Positions 1 to 8,095 of a DNA stretch of 42,291 nucleotides are shown here, piece after piece (the first letter of the stretch is position 1; each line of letters begins with the position of its first letter). The position numbers were made by a program, and so were the translations under genes. The stretch is taken from contig JABDKI010000041.1 in NCBI GenBank assembly GCA_013002295.1, positions 1 through 42,291 on the forward strand, given 5' to 3'. The stretch is from Altererythrobacter sp. (GTDB lineage Bacteria; Pseudomonadota; Alphaproteobacteria; Sphingomonadales; Sphingomonadaceae). The notes beneath the pieces were generated by a model, which was not told where the DNA came from, did not search any database, and saw only the letters and a program-made list of their open reading frames with translations.

Positions 1-569
1 CCTTCGATCCGCGTGACACCTTGTGCTTCCGCGATTTTCCTCAGGTGCCGTCCATAGGCGATGGCATCGAAATGGTATGCATGTGGCAGCAGCTCGCTGA
101 GTCGTCCCGGGTTGCGGGGATCGAACCCGAAACGGGCAAGGTCGGTCGCTGCGCGGCCCAAGAACAATTCTTCCCATCTGGGATAGTCGGCTGCGCCCGC
201 CTGCTGTCCAAGGCGCCACCAATGATGCATCCTGACCAGCGCGTCGAGCTCTTGCCCGACACGTCCGAAAGCATGAAGGTACCGATCACCCACATTGCCC
301 CAGTTCTCGAACTGGATTCCCGCTTTGAAGGTGCCCTGCGTGTCGCGCAGAAAGGCAGCTTCATCGACGCCGCAGAAATTGTTGAACTTGCGGATCGGCG
401 GGATGGTCGCTTCGCCTACACCAACGACGCCGATCGCATCGCTTTCTAACAGCTCGATTTCGGCTATGCGACCGAATATGCGCGACAGGAATGTTGCAGC
501 CATCCAACCGGCCGAACCACCGCCGACGATGAGAATCTTGCGCAAAGGATCGCTGCGAGGATCAGTCAT
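1..569 (-). CDS. Flavin-dependent tryptophan halogenase family protein (N-terminal part, cut by left edge)
   Basis: This gene is missing from the ORF track because its stop lies outside the window. Reading the minus strand from ATG at 569 gives an open frame of 189 codons to the edge. Residues 12-25 hold the FAD-binding Rossmann glycine motif (ILIVGGGSAGWMAA). GVGEATIPP follows at about 50-58, and TFKAGIQFENW at about 80-90 carries the lysine (about K82) that aligns with the catalytic Lys79 of PrnA. These are hallmarks of the Trp_halogenase (PF04820) family. The WxWxIP motif would lie beyond the edge, so halogenating activity cannot be confirmed. The ATG overlaps the stop of the TPR-sulfotransferase by 8 nt (ATGACTGA), so the two are probably translationally coupled. 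Members next to TonB receptors in this order are common, and most have unknown substrates. The family call is firm; the substrate is unknown. Confidence 0.9.
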   Translation of the reverse strand, partial: MTDPRSDPLRKILIVGGGSAGWMAATFLSRIFGRIAEIELLESDAIGVVGVGEATIPPIRKFNNFCGVDEAAFLRDTQGTFKAGIQFENWGNVGDRYLHAFGRVGQELDALVRMHHWWRLGQQAGAADYPRWEELFLGRAATDLARFGFDPRNPGRLSELLPHAYHFDAIAYGRHLRKIAEAQGVTRIE

Positions 570-2331
570 GCGCAAATTCTCCCAAAGCATCGCGCAATGG
601 GCCTAGCCAAGGTCCATAGGCTTTCCAAGCGCTGATGCCCTTGCGATTGAGCGGCTTGCGCACTTGCTCACTGCTCGCGGTTGCAACGGGTTCTTTGGAA
701 AGGTGGAACTCAAGCACTTGCGGCTCGAACGGGATATCGATCGCTGAGAACATGGAACTGGTCTCACTCTCGGCTGAATCCACCAAAGCTTCGTAGCCCT
801 GAAGATGGATTCGCCCCGGGAAGCGTCGTGACAATGTGTCCGTCTGGCGAACATAATCCCCGTAAAACAGGCCGATATCGGATAGATCGCTGGCGGCTGG
901 ATGCCCTCTGGCGAACAGCGTCTTGAAGTTTGACCAGCAACAATCCATCGCGTCGCGCCGAATGTCTATGATGCGCGCCTGTGGCAACATGCGCAGGATC
1001 AAGGGCAAATGGCGCCAGTTCATGTGAAGCTTGTCGACAAAGAAGCCGGCATTGGTCTTCATGCGCTCTTTCGCGCGAGCGACATACCATTGCCCCATAT
1101 TGGCAAGAGCGGCATCGCTCAGACCTGCGATAGCCTGTTCTAGCTTATCCTCGCCTGCATCTTGGCGCAGCCGATCGACCATATGCGGCACGATAGAGAG
1201 TTCGCCTAACGCCTCGATGCCGGAGTGCTGGCCCAACATCCTCTCGACCAAGGTTGAGCCGGCTCGCGGCATACCCAGAACGAAGATCGGTACTGGCTCA
1301 GCGGGGTCGGGCCTGTGCGCAGATGGTTCTGGATCGTCCCCTAGTGCGCCAAGGTATCGATCAACTTGCGATGTGATGTCATGCGCGTCATAGGGCTGCG
1401 CCAGGCGGCGAAGCCTGTTGCCCGCTGCGAACTGAGCAAAGGCCTGTTCAGCCGCACCTTGTGCGTCGTGCGCAATGCCCAGCGCGAAATGAAGATTGCC
1501 AGCGTGCTCGGGCTGGTCACCGCGTTGTGCAAGCGCCTGCTCAATCTGCGTGACATCACCCGCTGTAAGGACAGATGCATCCAGATCAGCAAGACTCCAC
1601 CACGCGCGGCCATGACAGGGATCCTCTGCAATCGCGCTACGATAGGCTTCCGTGGCTTCTTCACGCTTGCCATCAAAACGCAGGCTGTCGCCAAGGTTGG
1701 TCAGCGCGTCGGGTGATCGCGGATCGAGCCGAACCAGTTCCCGATTGGCCTTGGTCGCGGCAGCATAGTCACCGCGCTCAGTGTGAATGCGCGAAAGCAG
1801 ATTGACCAGCTCGGCATCATCGCGGCGTTTTTCAGCCACTGGCTGGATGACACGCAAGGCATCGGTCAACCGATCGGTCAGCATCAATGCATTAGCATAG
1901 AGAATGCGCGCACGCAGGAAACCCGGGGCGCGGCTGAGCACTTTTTCCAGCATAGGCAGCACTTTGTAGGCTACGCCCAGCGCAATTCCGGCCTCCGCCG
2001 ACAGTGTCAATGCGGCCAGATCATCGGGTTCATGCTGCAAATGTTCAGCCAAGATCCGGCTGGCTTCGCCAAATTCCTGCGCAGTCATCTGCTGTGCGGC
2101 CTTGGTCAGCGCCGGCACCGCAGAGCTGTGATGGATAGCGGCGATTTCTGCCTGCTGTGCTTCAGCGGCCTCACCTAGCTCTCGGTGTGCAGCTGCCGCA
2201 GTGCGCAAGAGCCTGGGATCGCTAGGCGACTGTTTCAAGCGCCCTTGCGCCTCCGCCAGTACAGAACGGATGTCGGCTTCACTCTTACCGGAAGTTGCAT
2301 TCCCGTTAGTCACGATGTCATGCTCATTCAT
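562..2331 (-). CDS. TPR-repeat sulfotransferase
   Basis: The product is 589 aa from the chosen ATG at 2331. The ORF track start at 2379 adds 16 residues that run back into the upstream gene. The ATG at 2331 gives an 8-nt overlap with that gene's stop (ATGAATGA), the same arrangement as at its own 3' end. Residues about 20-290 are helical repeats of TPR type, for example ALTNLGDSLRFDGKREEA. A sulfotransferase domain runs from about 347 to 580: PIFVLGMPRAGSTLVERML is the 5'-phosphosulfate-binding loop for PAPS, and the RRDAMDCCWSNF segment near 457 fits the 3'-phosphate site. No signal peptide is visible, so action is probably cytoplasmic. TPR domains usually bind polypeptide, which makes a protein or peptide acceptor plausible, but no substrate can be read from the sequence. 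Confidence 0.9.
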   Translation of the reverse strand: MNEHDIVTNGNATSGKSEADIRSVLAEAQGRLKQSPSDPRLLRTAAAAHRELGEAAEAQQAEIAAIHHSSAVPALTKAAQQMTAQEFGEASRILAEHLQHEPDDLAALTLSAEAGIALGVAYKVLPMLEKVLSRAPGFLRARILYANALMLTDRLTDALRVIQPVAEKRRDDAELVNLLSRIHTERGDYAAATKANRELVRLDPRSPDALTNLGDSLRFDGKREEATEAYRSAIAEDPCHGRAWWSLADLDASVLTAGDVTQIEQALAQRGDQPEHAGNLHFALGIAHDAQGAAEQAFAQFAAGNRLRRLAQPYDAHDITSQVDRYLGALGDDPEPSAHRPDPAEPVPIFVLGMPRAGSTLVERMLGQHSGIEALGELSIVPHMVDRLRQDAGEDKLEQAIAGLSDAALANMGQWYVARAKERMKTNAGFFVDKLHMNWRHLPLILRMLPQARIIDIRRDAMDCCWSNFKTLFARGHPAASDLSDIGLFYGDYVRQTDTLSRRFPGRIHLQGYEALVDSAESETSSMFSAIDIPFEPQVLEFHLSKEPVATASSEQVRKPLNRKGISAWKAYGPWLGPLRDALGEFAHD

Positions 2332-3109
2332 AGCCCAGGATCGTGCGGAGGCCCGGGCTTGCGAAGTCGACCATCGCACGCTGTTGCTGGCTCAGCTCAT
2401 CGGGGAGAGAGGTGATCTTGCCCGACAAGTTCTGCTTGGCCGTACCGCTGTTCGCAGGGTCTGAACCGATCTTCACCCGCGCACGCCAGTCGCTTGGCAT
2501 GGCGATACCGCAAGCCTCAAACAGATCGCGGAAATATGCCTCTGACGCGGGCGTTTCCAAATCACGGAGCGCAGCTACCAGCTCTTCATATCGTACCAGG
2601 TGAACACCGGTGCCGAGCCACGCCACTGCGTTGTGGGCATAGGTTTCCTTTAAGGCAGGCAGGGCGCGTGGAATACCGAAAATGACCATGCTGATCAGGT
2701 CATCAGCGCTGATCGGAGCTGACTTCAACATTTCAAGCTCGCCGGTAAACTCGTCGGAGAGCATGAAGCGCGCCTTGGAAAGCACCCAGCTATAGGGATC
2801 GCGCACCAGCAGCAGTTTGCGCGCGACGCTAGTCGAAATGGCGGAAACGTCCGAATGGAACAGGTGCCCCCAGCTCAGTTTGGCTGGCGGGCCATCAAAT
2901 GCGGCCAGATGATCACGCAGGTTTCCGTACTGAATGAAATCGCGGTCATAGTGCTGCTCGACCGGGACAAACATTCGGATGATATTGCGCAGCAAATGGC
3001 TGCCTGACTTTGGCACTGAGTTCAAAAACAGATGCTGTTCCAGCGGCGCTTGCTCGAATTCAGCATTGCGCGCATTCAAATCGTCAGGTTTCAGGTGAAT
3101 CTCAGGCAT
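2324..3109 (-). CDS. Sulfotransferase family protein
   Basis: The product is a single-domain protein of 261 aa. VPKSGSHLLRNII near residues 32-45 matches the PAPS 5'-phosphosulfate loop, and KLLLVRDPYSWVLSKARF near 95-112 matches the 3'-phosphate-binding RxxxxxxS region. Together they define a PAPS-dependent sulfotransferase fold. No signal peptide or membrane segment is seen. The gene starts 98 nt after the TonB receptor stop, behind a terminator hairpin, and overlaps the TPR-sulfotransferase start by 8 nt. Two different sulfotransferases in one operon suggest either two acceptor sites or a catalytic/accessory pair. The acceptor is unknown; the family call is secure. Confidence 0.88.
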   Translation of the reverse strand: MPEIHLKPDDLNARNAEFEQAPLEQHLFLNSVPKSGSHLLRNIIRMFVPVEQHYDRDFIQYGNLRDHLAAFDGPPAKLSWGHLFHSDVSAISTSVARKLLLVRDPYSWVLSKARFMLSDEFTGELEMLKSAPISADDLISMVIFGIPRALPALKETYAHNAVAWLGTGVHLVRYEELVAALRDLETPASEAYFRDLFEACGIAMPSDWRARVKIGSDPANSGTAKQNLSGKITSLPDELSQQQRAMVDFASPGLRTILGYE

Positions 3110-3150
3110 GATCTATTTCAATGTAACGGGTCAATGAGGCCAAGCCCAAT

Positions 3151-3183
3151 AAAAAAGGGGTGACGGACAATGCCCGCCACCCC
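3151..3183 (-). terminator. Rho-independent terminator inside the receptor operon
   Basis: On the minus strand GGGGTGGCGG pairs with CCGTCACCCC (10 bp with one G-U wobble) across a 7-nt loop and is followed by six T residues. It lies 25-57 nt after the TonB receptor stop and 42 nt before the downstream sulfotransferase start. It should end most receptor transcripts, leaving read-through for the enzymes. Confidence 0.85.
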
Positions 3184-3207
3184 TCTATTGTCCGCTAAGC
3201 GTTCGAC

Positions 3208-6200
3208 TTAGAACTTCGCGCGGGCTTGCAGGAAGGCGCGACGACCAAGGAAGTCATACTGCGATGCCTGCGGCACATTTGCGAAAGCAGTCACGAGACC
3301 GGAAACCTGCGGGGGTTCTGTATCGAACAGGTTCGCAACACCCAGCGTGATCTCAAAGCGATCATCGTCGAAGCTCTGCGTGATCGAGGCATTGTGATAC
3401 CAGACTGCATTCGTGCGCGGCACGACACAGTATGGTTCGCCATAGACCACCTCGAACGAAGGTGTTGGGTTACACAGACCGCCGAAGTCTTCGATGTAGT
3501 CTGCTTCACTCGACGAGGCGCCGATAACCGTGACACCATAGAGAAGTGTCGTGTTACCCTTTTCCCATGTCGTGATGAGATTGCCAGTGAACTTGGGATC
3601 GCCAACGTCACCGTTCAGTTTCTCATCTTCTGTCAGGTTTGCTGCATCAGAACCGAACGTAATGATCTGGTCCTTGGTTTGCAGTGTCGCTTGGCCAAGC
3701 AATGACAGTTCACCCAAATCACCAAGATCGTGGCGAACACGCAGGGTAAAGTCGATGCCCTTGTTGCTCTGTTCGTCAATGTTGATGAACTGACGGTTCA
3801 CGAAACGAATATTGTTGATGTCGCCATCCTGACCGCGCTCGAAGAACGAACAGAAAGGATTGTTCGGGAAATCAACCGAATCGTAGCAACCTGACACGAT
3901 CTGGAATGGATTGAGTTGTGAAATCTCACCTTCAACCGTAATGTCGAAGTAGTCGATCGTCAGCGCGATGTCCGTATCCGGCAAGAAGTCGAATGACGGT
4001 GTCAAGATCATGCTAGCCGTAAAAGCAGTCGACGTTTCCGGTTCAAGTACACCCAGACCGCCTGAAGTGAATACAGATACCTGAATACCTGCACCCGTGT
4101 GGTCAGCAGGAATACCAGTGGCTGGACCGTTCAGGAAGCTCTGGTCGGCCTGGCAATTGGTTGCGATACGCTGTGTGATCGTGCCGTCATCCAACTGTTC
4201 CTGCCAGCGGACACAAGGGTCCACATTACGCTGACGCGCACCGCTTGCCTGACTGCCAAGGAATTGCTCGAACAAGGCTGGTGCGCGGTAAGACGTACCA
4301 TATGTCGAACGCAGACGCAGCCAATCGGTCACGGTCCAGTTGCCAGTTAGCTTGTAGGTCCAGTTGCCGTTGCTGGCGTCGCTACGGCCATCGGGAGCGG
4401 TTGCGCTCACATTGGTGACACGAGCAGCGGCCGAGATTTCAAGGTTCTCGACCAACAGCTTGTCGCGGATCAGCGGAAGGTTGATTTCGGCAAAGGCTTC
4501 CTTCGTCGTTGTCCGGCCGCGAGTGGGCGTCGACGAGAAGTTGTTCGCAAAGCCGTTATCGACAAAGTCATCCGGATTGTTCGGATCACCACCTGGAACC
4601 AACGCATTGGTAATATCGCCTGGCGTATCATCGATCTCGTCGCGCCGAATTACCGCACCCAGAGCGAAGCCAAACGGACCAGCGGGCAGTTCGAACAGCT
4701 CGCCAGAAACAGACGCTTCTGCAAACATTTGCTCGTAAATTGTTACGCCAGTCTCCTCACCGACCAGATACTCGACTTCCTCGGGAGTGAGGTCACCGGC
4801 CATGACCCGCGGATCAACCCAGTTGATCTGCAGGCACGGCTTGTTCTCGATAGCTGTAAACAGTCCGGCGCAACCGTATCCATAAGCACGATCAGTCTGC
4901 TGTGTGATACTGTCCTGCAAGATTTGCTGCAGAGTGTATTTGCCTTCAGACCGGCTGTATTGGCCATGCACATCATAAGACAACTTGTCTGTCAGGTCAC
5001 CACGAACGCCGAGGACACCGCGATAGTAGTCGACATCGATCCAGTTGTCGTATTGATCGAGGATACCAGTCGGGCTGATGAAAGCTCCCAGACCGCCAAA
5101 AGAAGTCCAACCCGGGAACGGATCGTCCGGATCGCCCGGAGCATAAAGGTCTGTGTAGCCGAAGTTATAGAACTGCGAGTAGGTATCAACATAAGTCTCG
5201 CGACGGTTGAAAAGCCCTTCCGCGTAAACTTCCACGCCTTCGGTCAGTTCGAATGCCGCATCGGCATACAGCGTGAAACGCTCGGTTTCCGGAATGACAG
5301 TGCTGGCCTGCTCAAACGGGTGATAGGCGTTACGCAGAATGTATGCGTTAGGGTCTTCATAGCTGACCGCGAACCAGCCCGGAGGCGTGATTACGTTGCC
5401 AGGATTGACCGCAGGGCCGGGAGGTGGAATGAAATTACCAAGGTTATCGTTACCATAGCTGAACTGCAGCAGCGAGACGATGGTTGGGTTGAAGAAGTTG
5501 GGATCCTGATCCTGAAGGTTGTCTGAGAAATATGTCCATACATGGCCCCAGAGCGTTCCATTCGGGCAGCCCAGTTCGCCTGTTCGCGGATCGATCAGAT
5601 CAAGCCGACGCTGGCCATCTTCGCTGAAGACATAATCTTCAGGACAGCCAAGGAAATCGCGGTCCTGTCGCTGCAGTTCGCGCTGCTTGTAATAGTCGCC
5701 TGCGAGAAGGATGTGACCGCGGTCAAACTCCTTGCCCCAGGCAAGGCTTACGCTGGTTTCTTCACCGCCTTCTTCGAAAGTTTGCGAACGGAAGAAATCG
5801 AACTCAAGACCATCCGTCTGCTTTTTCGTCCGAATGTTGACCACACCTGCCACAGCGTCTGAACCGTAGATCGAGGATGCGCCGTCTTTGAGCACATCAA
5901 CTTGCTCAATGATAATGCCCGGCAGAACGTTGAGGTCAAAGGCCGAAACAGCACCACGCGTACCAGCGGGGCCAGCGCGGCGGTCATTCAGCAAGACGAG
6001 CGTACGTTCTGCACCCAGTCCACGCAAAGACACCGTCTGCGCACCGGGACCACCATTCGAGATGGTGTTCGCAGAGATCGCTGACGTAATCTGGGTCGAT
6101 CCATTGGCAATCGGAGACTGCTGGATGATTTCCGCAGCAGAATTCAAACCTTGTTTGCGCTGCAAGTCTGGATCGATGATTGTTAGCGGCGAAGCGCTGG

Positions 6201-6411
6201 TCGTTTCATTCCGGCGAATACGGGAGCCGGTAACGATGATCGCCCCCTCGTCCGCTGCCTGTGTGGAATTGTCATCCAAAACCACTGCTTGATCTTCATC
6301 GGCGTCCTGCGCAACCGCTGGCGTTGCCAGCGTGATGGCCAGGGCCGAAACCCCGGCGCTGGTCAGCCAGCGCACGGCCTTTGGATCCGAGAATCCGGCA
6401 CAACTTTTCAT
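3208..6411 (-). CDS. TonB-dependent outer-membrane receptor
   Basis: The product is 1067 aa from ATG at 6411, chosen over the track start at 6465 because it gives a clean signal peptide (MKSCAG... to TPAVAQ, about 35 residues) and follows an AGGGGAA ribosome site. A plug domain follows: IIVTGSRIRR, TVSLRGLGAERTLVLLNDRR, and EQVDVLKDGASSIYGSDAVAGVVNI. The rest is a long beta-barrel ending in the aromatic C-terminus FLQARAKF. It should sit in the outer membrane and import a ligand using TonB-ExbBD energy. There is no N-terminal STN signalling extension. Cysteine pairs and many tyrosines in acidic stretches (for example IDVDYYRG) lie in the barrel. It is the first gene of the cluster with two sulfotransferases and a halogenase. 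The substrate is unknown. Confidence 0.95.
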   Translation of the reverse strand: MKSCAGFSDPKAVRWLTSAGVSALAITLATPAVAQDADEDQAVVLDDNSTQAADEGAIIVTGSRIRRNETTSASPLTIIDPDLQRKQGLNSAAEIIQQSPIANGSTQITSAISANTISNGGPGAQTVSLRGLGAERTLVLLNDRRAGPAGTRGAVSAFDLNVLPGIIIEQVDVLKDGASSIYGSDAVAGVVNIRTKKQTDGLEFDFFRSQTFEEGGEETSVSLAWGKEFDRGHILLAGDYYKQRELQRQDRDFLGCPEDYVFSEDGQRRLDLIDPRTGELGCPNGTLWGHVWTYFSDNLQDQDPNFFNPTIVSLLQFSYGNDNLGNFIPPPGPAVNPGNVITPPGWFAVSYEDPNAYILRNAYHPFEQASTVIPETERFTLYADAAFELTEGVEVYAEGLFNRRETYVDTYSQFYNFGYTDLYAPGDPDDPFPGWTSFGGLGAFISPTGILDQYDNWIDVDYYRGVLGVRGDLTDKLSYDVHGQYSRSEGKYTLQQILQDSITQQTDRAYGYGCAGLFTAIENKPCLQINWVDPRVMAGDLTPEEVEYLVGEETGVTIYEQMFAEASVSGELFELPAGPFGFALGAVIRRDEIDDTPGDITNALVPGGDPNNPDDFVDNGFANNFSSTPTRGRTTTKEAFAEINLPLIRDKLLVENLEISAAARVTNVSATAPDGRSDASNGNWTYKLTGNWTVTDWLRLRSTYGTSYRAPALFEQFLGSQASGARQRNVDPCVRWQEQLDDGTITQRIATNCQADQSFLNGPATGIPADHTGAGIQVSVFTSGGLGVLEPETSTAFTASMILTPSFDFLPDTDIALTIDYFDITVEGEISQLNPFQIVSGCYDSVDFPNNPFCSFFERGQDGDINNIRFVNRQFINIDEQSNKGIDFTLRVRHDLGDLGELSLLGQATLQTKDQIITFGSDAANLTEDEKLNGDVGDPKFTGNLITTWEKGNTTLLYGVTVIGASSSEADYIEDFGGLCNPTPSFEVVYGEPYCVVPRTNAVWYHNASITQSFDDDRFEITLGVANLFDTEPPQVSGLVTAFANVPQASQYDFLGRRAFLQARAKF

Positions 6412-6771
6412 GAGTTTTCCCCTGTCGGGCTGATAAGCATCAGCTAAGTGTCCAATGTTCGCCAAAAAAGGCTTTCAGCCCATTCAACGTTCAGTCCCGA
6501 ACTTTGACTAGACTACAAAATCACCCATTCCGCAAGGCTCTCCAGTCACTTATGACATAATGAAGGGTTTGCTGTGTCTCGGCGGCAACACGCGCATGCC
6601 GCGGGAAGGGTCAACATGTAACGGCATCCGTTCTATCATAATGGTTTCACTACGAATTGGTTTGGGGCGCTAGTCAGAATACGATACTTCTTTGGGAAGA
6701 AAACGCCTACTGGCCATGCGGCGAGAATGAGCCCTGCACCAAGCAGCTGGTTACGAAAAAGGACATGCTCA
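6412..6771. other. Divergent intergenic region between receptor and CoA-transferase
   Basis: This stretch of 360 bases has no gene. It holds the receptor leader with a small hairpin (GCTGAT, 4-nt loop, ATCAGC at 6429-6444), a possible receptor promoter with an overlapping dyad, and the CoA-transferase ribosome site (AAAAAGGA, 8 nt before ATG 6772). The remainder shows no recognisable element. Confidence 0.6.
6486..6535 (-). promoter_or_regulatory. Candidate receptor promoter with operator-like dyad
   Basis: On the minus strand TTGCGG (6530-6535) is separated by 17 nt from TCTAGT (6507-6512), a fair sigma-70 type pair. Immediately downstream, over the expected start site, lies AA-N-GTTC-N6-GAAC-N-TT (6486-6505). 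A repressor-type site is the natural reading, but no regulator is identified. Confidence 0.4.
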
Positions 6772-7866
6772 ATGGGTAAGCTTTCCGGCATTACAGTTAT
6801 CGATCTGACGCAGTTCCTACCGGGACCGATGATGACGGTCATGATGGCGGATCAGGGCGCGGACGTTATCAAGGTCGAACCGCCGACCGGGGATCCTGCG
6901 CGCGTGCAGGAACCATTCGATACGTATGACGAGACCGAGCATTCGATCTGGTTCGCAAATTTGAACCGCGGAAAGAGAAGCGTGGTTCTCGATCTGAAGA
7001 GCGAGGATGGTAGATCCTCACTGCGAGAACTTATCAAAAGCGCTGACGTGTTTGTCGAAGGCTTTCGTCCTGGGGTAATGCAGCGGCTGGGCTTTGATTA
7101 TGATTGCGTCAAAGCGATCAAGCCTGACATTGTTTATTGTTCGATTTCGGCGTTTGGCCAGGAAGGTGCGTTGGCGCATCACCCCGCTCATGACATGGCG
7201 GTCCAGGCGCTCGCAGGTTTTCTGGCGGTCAACGACGGCCCAGATGGCACGCCAGTGGTGCCTGGCGCAGCGAGCGCCGATCTCGCAGCTGGTCTCACCG
7301 CATTGTCAGCGGTGCTGATGGCGCTGCTTGGGCGTGATCGTACTGGCGAGGGCGCCTATATCGATTGCGCTATGTTCGATAGTTTGCTGCCGTGGTGCGC
7401 TCACACCGCTGGGAGCGCCATTGCAGGCGGCGCGAGCCCCGTCAGCCAGCGTCAGCGTTCGCTTGGCGGCGCGGGCTTCTATCAGATCTACATGACCAGT
7501 GATGGCATGCATGTCGTGCTGGGTGGGCGAGAGATCAAATTCGCGCAGAATCTTCTGAAGGCACTTGAGCGGGAAGATTTGCTGGCCGTGGCAGAGGCGC
7601 CGGCGGGCGAACAAGATGAATTGATCGCATTCTTGCGCGACACCTTCGTCACCAGAACCCGGGACGAATGGGTCGCCTGGTTCGCAGACAAAGACGTAGC
7701 GTTCGCTCCCGTGCTGAATTTCCGTGAAGCCCTGGACGAGCCGCACATCGCTGAGCGGGGTCTCTGGATCGAAGCAGCAGGCGGGGGCCATCACATTGCG
7801 CCTTCCATCCGCTTTGCAGGCGAGGACTGGATACCGGGCAAAGTACCGGGTCTAGGTGAGAGCTGA
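6772..7866 (+). CDS. CaiB/BaiF family (class III) CoA-transferase
   Basis: The product is 364 aa from ATG 6772 (MGKLSGITVIDLTQFLPGP), which has an AAAAAGGA ribosome site 8 nt upstream. The ORF track start at 6727 adds 15 unlikely residues. Family signatures are GPMMTVMMADQGADVIKVEPP near the N-terminus, NLNRGKRSVVLDLKSEDGR, DVFVEGFRPGVMQRLGFDY and YCSISAFGQEG. HDMAVQALAGF carries the likely catalytic aspartate near residue 141. The family moves CoA between carboxylic acids or epimerises 2-methylacyl-CoA esters, and the sequence alone does not separate transferase from alpha-methylacyl-CoA racemase. The gene is monocistronic and divergent from the receptor. It is a cytoplasmic enzyme with unknown substrate. 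Confidence 0.9.
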   Translation: MGKLSGITVIDLTQFLPGPMMTVMMADQGADVIKVEPPTGDPARVQEPFDTYDETEHSIWFANLNRGKRSVVLDLKSEDGRSSLRELIKSADVFVEGFRPGVMQRLGFDYDCVKAIKPDIVYCSISAFGQEGALAHHPAHDMAVQALAGFLAVNDGPDGTPVVPGAASADLAAGLTALSAVLMALLGRDRTGEGAYIDCAMFDSLLPWCAHTAGSAIAGGASPVSQRQRSLGGAGFYQIYMTSDGMHVVLGGREIKFAQNLLKALEREDLLAVAEAPAGEQDELIAFLRDTFVTRTRDEWVAWFADKDVAFAPVLNFREALDEPHIAERGLWIEAAGGGHHIAPSIRFAGEDWIPGKVPGLGES

Positions 7867-8095
7867 ACGCAAGTGCACGCCATACCTTGGGCGTCGACAT
7901 ATATCGCGCCAGTTCGCCTGGTTCAGACTCATTTCCTCGCGAAAGAAATGGAGACGGTCACAGCTCAACAAGACCGACAACAAAACCAAGCACTAGCTTG
8001 TGGCGATGCTTTGTGTTGGTCTAACACTGTGCGCGGAGACTAATCGTCGGCAGCTATTCCTGATGGCGATTTCACTGGACGGGGGATTTGGCGGC

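Noticed and set aside
4729-5526. Long plus-strand ORF of 265 aa inside the receptor gene
   Set aside because: It is a shadow frame of the TonB receptor, whose plug and barrel motifs are unambiguous in the other frame. The same applies to 15043-15720 inside ubiB.
7875-7900. Hairpin ACGCC/GGCGT after the CoA-transferase gene
   Set aside because: It has five base pairs and no T tract, so I could not support a terminator.
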